Assembly (NCBI GenBank): GCA_002342415.1
Contig: DDPY01000023.1
Location: 1 to 9,537, forward strand
DNA: 9,537 bases
Reading direction: 5' to 3'
DNA from: Prevotella sp. UBA2456
GTDB lineage: Bacteria; Bacteroidota; Bacteroidia; Bacteroidales; Bacteroidaceae
Below, one piece after another: positions 1 to 5,214 of the stretch. The notes beneath the pieces are model-generated. The model worked only from the letters and a program-made list of their open reading frames with translations. It made no database searches and was not told where the DNA came from. The position numbers and the translations under genes were made by a program. Each line of letters begins with the position of its first letter. The stretch's first letter is position 1.

Positions 1-898
1 TATCAGGACTTACAGGCTCACATACGAAGTGATGTCTTTGGGCGTATTCCTCTTTAGCCTTCTGTTCTTCAGCTTTCACTCTTGCAGCCTCTGCATCCAT
101 CTCCTTGTGCAACTCTGCCCAGGTATTCTTTATCCTACTGGCAGTTAGTTGACGGCCTATCTCAGAGGCATTATATCGGGAGTTACCTCTCAGAATCCTA
201 TATCCTATCACTTGCCCGTTCTCGTTTCTTCGTAATTTTGTTGAATAACCATGTTTCTTCATTTCCAGTGAAAACACGTCCCAACCGAAACGATCCATTG
301 ACCTAAGAATGTCATAGATGGCATCCTTAATCTCTCGCTTGTGTTCCTCACAGATTTCCTTTGATTGTTTCCAACCCATGCTCTGGTTGATGCTGTTTGC
401 GGCCATCGTTGCCTTCAATCCTATGAGATTGGTGTCATTGATTTTACCATCGACGGTGAAGCGAGACACCATAAAATGCAGATGTAGAATCCCACTCTTG
501 GCATCATGGTGCAGCATGGCAATCCATTTGCTATGCGCCAAGTCCATCCGTTTCGACGACACTTTTCCATTCTTATCCCTAAACTCAATCTTATCCATTT
601 CTTCAATGAATCGATGTGCAAACCACTTCCATTGCTCCAGTGTCCACCCTTTCGACTCTTCCTTAGTGGGCGACACCTCCATTGCTATCAAGTTTCTGGA
701 CACGGGCTTACCTTTGGCGATATAGTTCTCCCCGGCATACTTGAACTGCATCCAGATGTTGTCCAGGTCATCATCCGTCACGGCAGCGGTCATATCCCCC
801 GCCATATTTTCACAGCAGACGAACTCTGCATCCCTTTTCAGTGTGGCATACGTCGTATAGGCGCTGCCGTGCGCCACGGCTCTTGCTCTTGCTATCAT
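1..898 (-). CDS. Relaxase/mobilization nuclease, MobA/VirD2-like (3' end outside window)
   Basis: The frame is open from the ATG at 898 to the window edge (299 codons). It would nick oriT and lead the strand during mobilization. The key signature is HHDAKSGILHLHFMVSR at residues 130-146, matching the family's His-triad metal site (H131, H139, H141). Next comes a region rich in Trp, Lys and Arg, and from about residue 265 a charged stretch, probably a coiled coil (AEEQKAKEEY). The ATG lies 3 bp beyond the mobC stop, with a purine-rich AAGGGGG just before it, so the start is firm and the two genes are co-transcribed. The N-terminus (MIARARAVAHGSAY) fits Bacteroidota relaxases. The tyrosine nucleophile cannot be assigned with certainty; Y14 and Y17 are candidates. 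The relaxase identity is solid; the exact MOB subfamily is inference. Confidence 0.88.
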   Translation of the reverse strand, partial: MIARARAVAHGSAYTTYATLKRDAEFVCCENMAGDMTAAVTDDDLDNIWMQFKYAGENYIAKGKPVSRNLIAMEVSPTKEESKGWTLEQWKWFAHRFIEEMDKIEFRDKNGKVSSKRMDLAHSKWIAMLHHDAKSGILHLHFMVSRFTVDGKINDTNLIGLKATMAANSINQSMGWKQSKEICEEHKREIKDAIYDILRSMDRFGWDVFSLEMKKHGYSTKLRRNENGQVIGYRILRGNSRYNASEIGRQLTASRIKNTWAELHKEMDAEAARVKAEEQKAKEEYAQRHHFVCEPVSPD

Positions 899-901
899 CG
901 C

Positions 902-1303
902 TTACCCCCTTTCAATCCTTTTGTCGAGAAACTCAATCATCGGGAACAGTCTCTTCCACCACTGCTGAATCACGGGCATCGACCTGAGGAACTCCTTCCG
1001 TTCTTCACTCCCCATTTTGAGTCCCTTGATGTTGTTGATGAAGTTCACTATGTCCTTACGGGCAGCAAACAACTCGTCCCGGAACAATGAGTCAGGCATC
1101 TTAGGTTTATAGTCCATCAACACCTGTCTGCAATACTCACTGAAGTTCATCCGGCACTTCCTGGCATTGCCAGCAATGTACTTCTCTTCCTCGTCCGACA
1201 GTCTCAAAGCCCTCGGTTTCCTAACCGTCGATTTCTCCATTTCTGACTTGCGCGGTCTTCCCCTGCGCCTCATAATTCTCTTTTCGTTGGTGCTATCCTG
1301 CAT
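902..1303 (-). CDS. MobC-like relaxosome accessory protein
   Basis: A 133-residue basic protein. Residues 11-30 are a positively charged tail (RRRGRPRKSE, an AT-hook-like GRPRK), then LRLSDEEEKYIAGNARKC and MNFSEYCRQVLM. This is the ribbon-helix-helix-like pattern seen in MobC and related accessory proteins that bind oriT and help the relaxase. The C-terminal half is helical and ends in WWKRLFPMIEFLDKRIERG. It lies directly upstream of the relaxase (3 bp apart), as is usual in Bacteroides mobilizable elements and plasmids. The start at 1303 (MQDSTNEKR) is chosen because it keeps the basic tail; a Met 11 codons later would also keep most of it. A strong promoter lies about 145 bases upstream. 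The role follows from the fold pattern and context; the exact family name is less certain. Confidence 0.8.
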   Translation of the reverse strand: MQDSTNEKRIMRRRGRPRKSEMEKSTVRKPRALRLSDEEEKYIAGNARKCRMNFSEYCRQVLMDYKPKMPDSLFRDELFAARKDIVNFINNIKGLKMGSEERKEFLRSMPVIQQWWKRLFPMIEFLDKRIERG

Positions 1304-1449
1304 AATTAAATACGATTAATGTTCAACATAAGAGGTGCGAGCCTGCGAGTACTCAGCCATCAACACTTGTCGCCGAGTGTTCAAGAGTTTCTCGTATCAC
1401 GAAAAAACCTCTTGCTAACTTACGTCACGTTTTGGCACCTCAGACAACG
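1304..1449. other. Candidate oriT / mob leader, rich in inverted repeats
   Basis: This non-coding stretch sits between the mob promoter and mobC, where oriT usually lies in Bacteroides mobilizable elements. It holds several inverted repeats: AACACTTG (1362-1369) with CGAGTGTT (1374-1381), 8-bp arms with one T-G pair and a 4-base loop; AAGAGGT (1330-1336) with ACCTCTT (1407-1413); GAGGTGC (1332-1338) with GCACCTC (1435-1441); and the palindrome GAGTACTC (1347-1354). No nick site can be read from sequence alone, so oriT is inferred from position and structure. Confidence 0.45.
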
Positions 1450-1480
1450 CAAAGGTAGGGGAAATCATCCATACTGCCAA
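1450..1480 (-). promoter_or_regulatory. Bacteroidota promoter of the mobC-relaxase operon
   Basis: On the minus strand a -33 TTG (1480-1478) is followed after exactly 20 bases by TACCTTTG (1457-1450), a perfect match to the TAnnTTTG -7 box. Transcription should begin near 1443, giving a leader of about 140 bases before mobC. Confidence 0.75.
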
Positions 1481-1485
1481 GAAAA

Positions 1486-1499
1486 AAATAGTACTATTT
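1486..1499. promoter_or_regulatory. 14-bp perfect palindrome, candidate operator
   Basis: AAATAGTACTATTT is a perfect palindrome, 5 bp upstream of the -33 box of the mob promoter. Its size and position suit a dimeric regulator, perhaps the ribbon-helix-helix-type MobC-like protein itself. The binding partner is inference. Confidence 0.4.
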
Positions 1500-1560
1500 C
1501 CCAGCCATGCGTAACTTTTATTTATCTGTATTTCAATGAGATTTCATTCAGTTAGATTAG

Positions 1561-1789
1561 GTTAATACCCGCAAGAAAACCGATGACAAGTTTTCAGATA
1601 ATCCATATGGATTACAAACCTCTTATTCCATCTATGGTGAGGGCATACAAGAAACTTTCGAACGTGAGACGAAGGCATTAATAGTTAGATGCTTTTCTTT
1701 CGTTGGAGAGCGTGGTGATTGTCACTTACAACGAAGAGGGTACAGTTCCTTTAGACAACCGTAAATAGATTGAGGTAATTCCTATTAGA
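1561..1789 (+). pseudogene. 3' remnant of an AAA+ ATPase with DUF4143-type C-terminus
   Basis: A decayed plus-strand coding remnant with no start. The first frame (from 1561) reads KTDDKFSDNPYGLQTSYSIY and then GEGIQETFERETKALI. Coding then shifts frame near 1681-1687 to LDAFLSLESVVIVTYNEEG and VPLDNRK, followed by a TAG (1766-1768) and IEVIPI. The order of a 'REtkAL' helix, a 'vIVTyneE' strand and a terminal 'IeVIPiwkWL' is that of the nuclease-like C-terminal domain of DUF4143 ATPases in Bacteroidota. The last residues (WKWLL) are missing because homology stops at the junction near 1790. A frameshift, an in-frame stop and the missing ends all show a dead gene. The family call rests on remembered motifs. 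Confidence 0.5.
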
Positions 1790-1834
1790 TGTGCAGAGCA
1801 GGGCGACTGTCAATAAAAGGAAATTCTTTTTCAT
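1751..1834 (-). pseudogene. Truncated 5' end of a secreted surface protein (paralogue of the 932-aa gene)
   Basis: The ATG at 1834 begins MKKNFLLLTVALLC, the same signal peptide as the gene starting at 5005, with identical upstream DNA. After the fourteenth codon the sequence leaves the homologue (TSNRNYLNLFTVV, then stop), because at about 1790 it runs into the ATPase remnant on the opposite strand. Only the first part of the signal peptide survives, so no functional product is expected. It marks what was once a third copy of the cassette. Confidence 0.8.
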
Positions 1835-1919
1835 AATCACTTTCTGTTATCCAATAGTTATGTGGCTACTAAATTAGCGGGCACCGTCAGTATAACCTTC
1901 GTCGCTGCCGCCAAAATCG
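1791..1919 (-). repeat. Cassette-junction repeat, copy 1 (pairs with 4962-5090)
   Basis: Bases 1801-1883 are identical to 4972-5054, with scattered mismatches beyond on both sides. The repeat spans the small-protein tail, the intergenic gap and the signal-peptide start. It shows that the gene junction was duplicated as a unit. Confidence 0.9.
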
Positions 1920-1920
1920 G
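1874..1920 (-). pseudogene. 3' tail of a third small cassette protein
   Basis: Read on the minus strand, the codons give DFGGSDEGYTDGAR and a TAA stop (1876-1874). This matches the ends of small A (GGSDTGYTGGAR) and of the restored frame of small B (GGSDEGYTDDAR). The 5' part is gone, and the homology stops where the palindromic element begins at about 1923. The tail sits 39 bases before the truncated paralogue's ATG, the same spacing as small B to the 932-aa gene. Confidence 0.75.
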
Positions 1921-1922
1921 AT

Positions 1923-1987
1923 TAGTCACTGGGACAGGTACTTGGGTATGATGACTGCTATGACCCAGGTGCCTGTCCCCATGACTA
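1923..1987. repeat. Long imperfect palindrome, REP/MITE-like element
   Basis: Starting with TAGTCA (1923-1928) and ending with TGACTA (1982-1987), two arms of about 27 bases pair around a loop of about 10 bases. The arms share GGGACAGG-ACTTGGGT and ACCCAGGTGCCTGTCCC with only a few differences. The GGGACAGG/CCTGTCCC core resembles REP-type hairpins mobilised by IS200-like (RAYT) transposases. It lies 36 bases past the stop of small A and so may also end transcription of that operon. It seems to have entered the third small gene. Transposase and target duplication are not visible. Confidence 0.6.
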
Positions 1988-2023
1988 GTGGATGTTAATA
2001 CTGTGGTTTGTTTTGTCTCTGCT

Positions 2024-2194
2024 TCATCTTGCGCCGCCGGTGTAGCCTGTGTCGCTGCCGCCGAAGATGAAGTCGTCCGCATCGTCGAGGTTCGAGTCAA
2101 CGCTATTCACTCCATAGCTGTCAGCCAGCAGGTGCTGCTGGTGCTGGAGTAATACTACCCGCATGGCGGGCTTCTGATAATCTTTCTTGTTCAT
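2024..2194 (-). CDS. Small cassette protein A (56 aa), uncharacterised
   Basis: The product is MNKKDYQKPAMRVVLLQHQQ followed by HLLADSYGVNSVDSNLDDAD and DFIFGGSDTGYTGGAR. It belongs to a widespread class of 50-60 residue Prevotella/Bacteroides proteins that start MKK-Y--P-M-VV and carry an LL--S motif then an acidic, Gly-rich tail; no function is established. It has no obvious signal peptide or membrane segment. The ATG (2194) is 12 bp downstream of the stop of the 932-aa secreted protein, so the two are almost certainly co-transcribed. Small B and the tail at 1874-1920 are its paralogues, each following or preceding a large secreted protein. A role tied to that protein (partner, processing or secretion) is inference from the repeated pairing. 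Confidence 0.8.
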   Translation of the reverse strand: MNKKDYQKPAMRVVLLQHQQHLLADSYGVNSVDSNLDDADDFIFGGSDTGYTGGAR

Positions 2195-2206
2195 ATTGCT
2201 AACAGT

Positions 2207-5005
2207 TTATTTAATTACAATCTTCTTACCATTATTTATATACACGCCTGCGCGTGAGGGCTTGCCCGTGAGGCGGCGACCGTCGAGGGAGTACCATGCA
2301 TCCATGGAATTGTCAATTATCAATTGTCCATTGTCAATTGAAATGATGCCTGTGGTCTCGTCGCCGTCGCCGAAGTTCAGCACGAAACGGCGAGCCTGCT
2401 GAGGCAGGTCGCCGGCGGTGATGTCCTTCAGACGGAAGACGGCGCGGCAGGAGCCGACGGTCATGTCGGTCGAGGGATAGTAGAGCGTGTTGTCGGCACC
2501 GAGATAGAGCACGCTCTTGTCGCCTCCCGTCAGGCTGACGGGCGAGAAGAATCCGACGAAGTCCACGTAGTCGGTCTCGACGGGCGCAAGGATGTCGCTG
2601 ATGGTGACGCCCGTGAACGAGGGATTCGTCCTGTTGCCACTACCTGAGGCCCACATGATGAGATAGGGCTTGCCCGCCTCGATGCTGGTGGCATCGATGA
2701 AGTTCAGCGTCAGCGTGCCTGTCGTGCTGTTGTATTCTGACGAGCTGAGGGTCTTCAGCGTGCAGGAGCCGAGATTCGTATATATGTCTTCCGCACTGAT
2801 ACTGAAGGGCAGGCAGAGCGTGTTCCACGAGCCGTCGGCATAGAGCGTGCGACCGCTGAGCATGAGCGTGTTCACGCGTCTGCCCCAATAGCTTTCCAAG
2901 GTTTCATCGTTGCTGGCATTATCCTGCAGCGCAAGACTGCTCACCGGCAGCAGATAGGTGTCGGTGAAGGTATAGGTGGCCCCGTTGTGGCTGTAGGTGC
3001 CTGTGGCGGTCTTGACCTCTCCGTCGGTGTTGTAGGTGATATTGCTGACTGTGACAGCCTCGCTGCTCAGTGCGCTGCATGTGATGGTGAGCGTGGCCGT
3101 GGCCGTGGCTTCGTCCCACGTCCATGTGGGCACGTAGCGGTAGCGATAACGGGAGTAGTAGTTCATGTCGGACGTGGGTGTTACGACCGCACCAGCTGTA
3201 GTCAGCGTCTCGCCATCCTTCATCTCTATGCCGTCGCCGTCGTTCCATGACGTAGTGTAGCCCATCAGCGTGAGACCCTCGGTGGCGCTGACGGCAGGGA
3301 TGGTGAACGTCTGGCCTTTCACCACCTTCATCACCACGCGGTCGGCATAGCTCGTGCTGCCCGCTGCCGATGCACGTAACATCGTCACACTCCACATGTC
3401 ATCGTTCTCGTTTTGATTCTTCCCACACGAGGTGCAGATGTTTTCCGCGTAGGCATGATTCTCCTGAAGCGTATAGGCGCAGTAGCGGCAGTGCTTGGTG
3501 TGCGTTTCGTTGTCGCTGGTATAACTGACAGCCTCTTTCTGGTCGCTGCCCACGGTGGGCGTCGTGTGCTGGCACGGCTCTATCTTCACGTAGTTGCGCC
3601 AGATGCAGGCACCCTCGCGCTCCACGGTAGTGAAGACACGCTCGATGTTGTCCTCGGCGTCGCCGCCCGTCACCATATAGTCATCGGGTATTGACAATGA
3701 CCCACGATTCTCGCTTGCATCCTTGCTTTTCACGCCCTGACCGCAGCCGATGGCACTGCCACCCTTGTCATCACTCCCCGTGCAGTCGCCACCCGCTATG
3801 GCTATGACCGTGCCGCCAGTGATGGTGACGGTGCCGCCATGAGCGTCCTCGCCTCCACCGATGCCTGCACCGTAACTTGTTCCCTCGGCACGCACATAGC
3901 CGCCACTGATGGTAACGGCTTGGCACCAGCCGCTCTCGCCTCCGCCGATGCCGGCACCGTCAGTTCCGCCCTTGGCTGTAATGTTGCCACCAGAGATGTT
4001 GACGGTGCCGCCGGTGCAATTACAGCCGCCGCCGATGCCTGCGCCATAATCGCCGCCCGTGGCAGTGACCGTGCCGCCCTCAATGTTAACCTCGCCATCG
4101 TTTATCCGATGAACCCAACCACTTTCATACTTATTGCCTCCGCCGATGCCTGCACCGCGACGGCCTCCCTGTGCAGTAAGGTTTCCACCATAGATATGGC
4201 ATTTGCCACCCCCGCCTCCATTGGCTGTTATGTCGGGAAGCCAGTTGTCTTTAGAAACTCCGCCGCCGCCACCGACACCCGCCGCCAGTTCGCCGCCCGT
4301 AGCAGTGACGGTACCGCCATAAAGGAAGAAATTGGCACCGTCAGAAAAAGAGTCTTCACCATCAGAAGACTGACCACCCGCACCGCCACCGATGCCTGCA
4401 CCGCGAAGGCCACCCTGCGCCTTGATCGTGCCGCCAAAGACTGATATTGTACCTGCTTTGGTGGCCATCGATCCATAACACTTACCTGCACCGATACCGG
4501 CGCCATATTTGCCGCCTGTGACATCGAGATTGCCGCCGTGAATCTCAATAGTACCGCTGTGTTTACTAATTGAACTGCCAATGCCTGCAGTCTCTTCGTA
4601 GCTGTTGGTCACAATGAGTTTGCCCTCCTGGTCGCCATTGCTCTGGCTGTAGATGAACAGGTGGGCGTTGTTGTTGTCTTCTTCCACCTTCAGTCCGCCC
4701 GTGCAGGTCAGCGTGGCACCGTCGGCGAGGATGAGGTGTACGCGTCCGAAACAGTTCAGCGTAAGGTACGACACGTTGCCCTTCGCCACGTAGTAGTAGT
4801 CCTGGTCATCGCCGCCGCCCAAGCCCAGCCAGTCGTCGGAATGACTACCCGTCAGCACGGTGCAGTCCTTGGTAGTGGCGGTGGTGACCACCTGTTTGGT
4901 CGTGGCATCCCATGAGCGCACGTTGAACGTCACGCTCTCGGCCCATGCCCCCTGCACGACCGCGCACAGCAGGGCGACTGTCAATAAAAGGAAATTCTTT
5001 TTCAT
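2207..5005 (-). CDS. Large secreted surface protein with GAGIGGG repeats (932 aa)
   Basis: Signal peptide at residues 1-22 (MKKNFLLLTVALLCAVVQG then AWA-ES). Residues about 140-425 hold nine Gly-rich repeats, mostly GAGIGGG, each followed by strands such as GGTVTATGG, typical of a beta-solenoid-like adhesin or carbohydrate-binding surface protein. Residues about 478-527 form a Cys/His cluster with two CxxC pairs (HCRYC and CTSC). A domain starting at DGSWNTLCLPF and a C-terminal module (AWYSLDGRRLTGKP...NGKKIVIK) follow, both common in Prevotella exported proteins; the end resembles type IX secretion sorting domains. The ATG at 5005 is preferred over an upstream GTG at 5011 because it opens the signal peptide. 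It lies in one operon after the 713-aa gene and small B. The last 200 residues are closely related to that gene's. Ligand unknown. Confidence 0.88.
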   Translation of the reverse strand: MKKNFLLLTVALLCAVVQGAWAESVTFNVRSWDATTKQVVTTATTKDCTVLTGSHSDDWLGLGGGDDQDYYYVAKGNVSYLTLNCFGRVHLILADGATLTCTGGLKVEEDNNNAHLFIYSQSNGDQEGKLIVTNSYEETAGIGSSISKHSGTIEIHGGNLDVTGGKYGAGIGAGKCYGSMATKAGTISVFGGTIKAQGGLRGAGIGGGAGGQSSDGEDSFSDGANFFLYGGTVTATGGELAAGVGGGGGVSKDNWLPDITANGGGGGKCHIYGGNLTAQGGRRGAGIGGGNKYESGWVHRINDGEVNIEGGTVTATGGDYGAGIGGGCNCTGGTVNISGGNITAKGGTDGAGIGGGESGWCQAVTISGGYVRAEGTSYGAGIGGGEDAHGGTVTITGGTVIAIAGGDCTGSDDKGGSAIGCGQGVKSKDASENRGSLSIPDDYMVTGGDAEDNIERVFTTVEREGACIWRNYVKIEPCQHTTPTVGSDQKEAVSYTSDNETHTKHCRYCAYTLQENHAYAENICTSCGKNQNENDDMWSVTMLRASAAGSTSYADRVVMKVVKGQTFTIPAVSATEGLTLMGYTTSWNDGDGIEMKDGETLTTAGAVVTPTSDMNYYSRYRYRYVPTWTWDEATATATLTITCSALSSEAVTVSNITYNTDGEVKTATGTYSHNGATYTFTDTYLLPVSSLALQDNASNDETLESYWGRRVNTLMLSGRTLYADGSWNTLCLPFSISAEDIYTNLGSCTLKTLSSSEYNSTTGTLTLNFIDATSIEAGKPYLIMWASGSGNRTNPSFTGVTISDILAPVETDYVDFVGFFSPVSLTGGDKSVLYLGADNTLYYPSTDMTVGSCRAVFRLKDITAGDLPQQARRFVLNFGDGDETTGIISIDNGQLIIDNSMDAWYSLDGRRLTGKPSRAGVYINNGKKIVIK
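2258..2362 (-). repeat. 105-bp identical block, copy 1 (pairs with 5266-5370)
   Basis: These bases are identical at every position to 5266-5370 (offset 3008). They encode the IDNGQLIIDNSMDAWYSLDG and RRLTGKP end region of both large proteins. Flanking DNA is clearly less similar, so recent gene conversion or selection at DNA level is suggested. Confidence 0.85.
2308..2340 (-). repeat. CAATTG-type tandem repeat inside gene end, copy 1
   Basis: A run of near-identical 10-11 base units (AATTGTC, AATTATC, AATTGTCC, ATTGTCAATTG) encodes ISIDNGQLIIDNS just before the C-terminal module. An identical copy is at 5316-5348. Such CAATTGACAATTG arrays are common in Prevotella gene ends. Confidence 0.75.
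3737..4588 (-). repeat. Degenerate coding repeats (nine GAGIGGG-type units)
   Basis: Within the 932-aa gene, units of roughly 85-125 bases recur, each encoding a variant of GAGIGGG (also AGIGSS, GAGIGAG, AAGVGGG and SAIGCG). The DNA is diverged between units. The GC-rich Gly codons create long but meaningless antisense frames here. Confidence 0.8.
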
Positions 5006-5090
5006 AATCACTTTCTGTTATCCAATAGTTATGTGGCTACTAAATTAGCGGGCATCGTCAGTATAACCTTCGTCACTGCCGCCGTAATCG
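4962..5090 (-). repeat. Cassette-junction repeat, copy 2 (pairs with 1791-1919)
   Basis: This is the intact counterpart of the repeat in the scrapyard. It covers the tail of small B, the gap and the signal-peptide start of the 932-aa gene. Offset 3171; 83 identical bases in the core. Confidence 0.9.
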
Positions 5091-5196
5091 AAGTAACCGC
5101 CACGAAGGGATTGCACTTCATTGCTGCCTCTGAGAAGGTGCTGCTGTTGCTGTAATAGCACGACGTGCATGGTGGGTTCTCGTATGTCTTCTTCAT
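5029..5196 (-). pseudogene. Small cassette protein B, frameshifted paralogue of small A
   Basis: A strong ribosome site, AGGAGG (5210-5205), precedes the ATG at 5196. The zero frame begins MKKTYENPP and then reads CTSCYYSNSSTF, unlike the family, ending at 5029. If one base is added at the CCCACC run around residue 8, the frame becomes MKKTYENPTMHVVLLQQQQH, LLRGSNEVQSLRGGYF, DYGGSDEGYTDDAR, with stop at 5045, closely matching small A over the whole length. The gene therefore carries a one-base deletion relative to its ancestor. It could be a true mutation, a sequencing error, or a rare slippage site. It starts 18 bp after the 713-aa gene and ends 23-39 bp before the next large gene, so it was an operon member. 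Confidence 0.75.
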
Positions 5197-5204
5197 TGCT
5201 TTGT

Positions 5205-5210
5205 CCTCCT
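5205..5210 (-). promoter_or_regulatory. Strong Shine-Dalgarno of small B
   Basis: AGGAGG lies 8 bases before the ATG at 5196. Most neighbours here have weak sites, so this one stands out. It supports 5196 as the start of the small gene and suggests that high expression was once selected. Confidence 0.7.
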
Positions 5211-5214
5211 TACG

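Noticed and set aside
318..1090. Long plus-strand open frames of 135 and 194 residues
   Set aside because: They are antisense shadows of the relaxase and mobC; composition is odd (Cys-, His- and Pro-rich) and there are no ribosome sites.
1858..2100. An 80-residue minus-strand frame
   Set aside because: It overlaps small A out of frame, runs through the palindrome and reads the junction repeat in the wrong frame.
3839..4444. A 201-residue plus-strand frame rich in Ala, Asp and Thr
   Set aside because: It is the antisense of the Gly-rich repeat codons in the 932-aa gene; its periodicity mirrors those repeats.
3737..4588. A CRISPR-like periodic array
   Set aside because: Units are degenerate, lack constant repeats and unique spacers of fixed size, and are in frame within a secreted protein.
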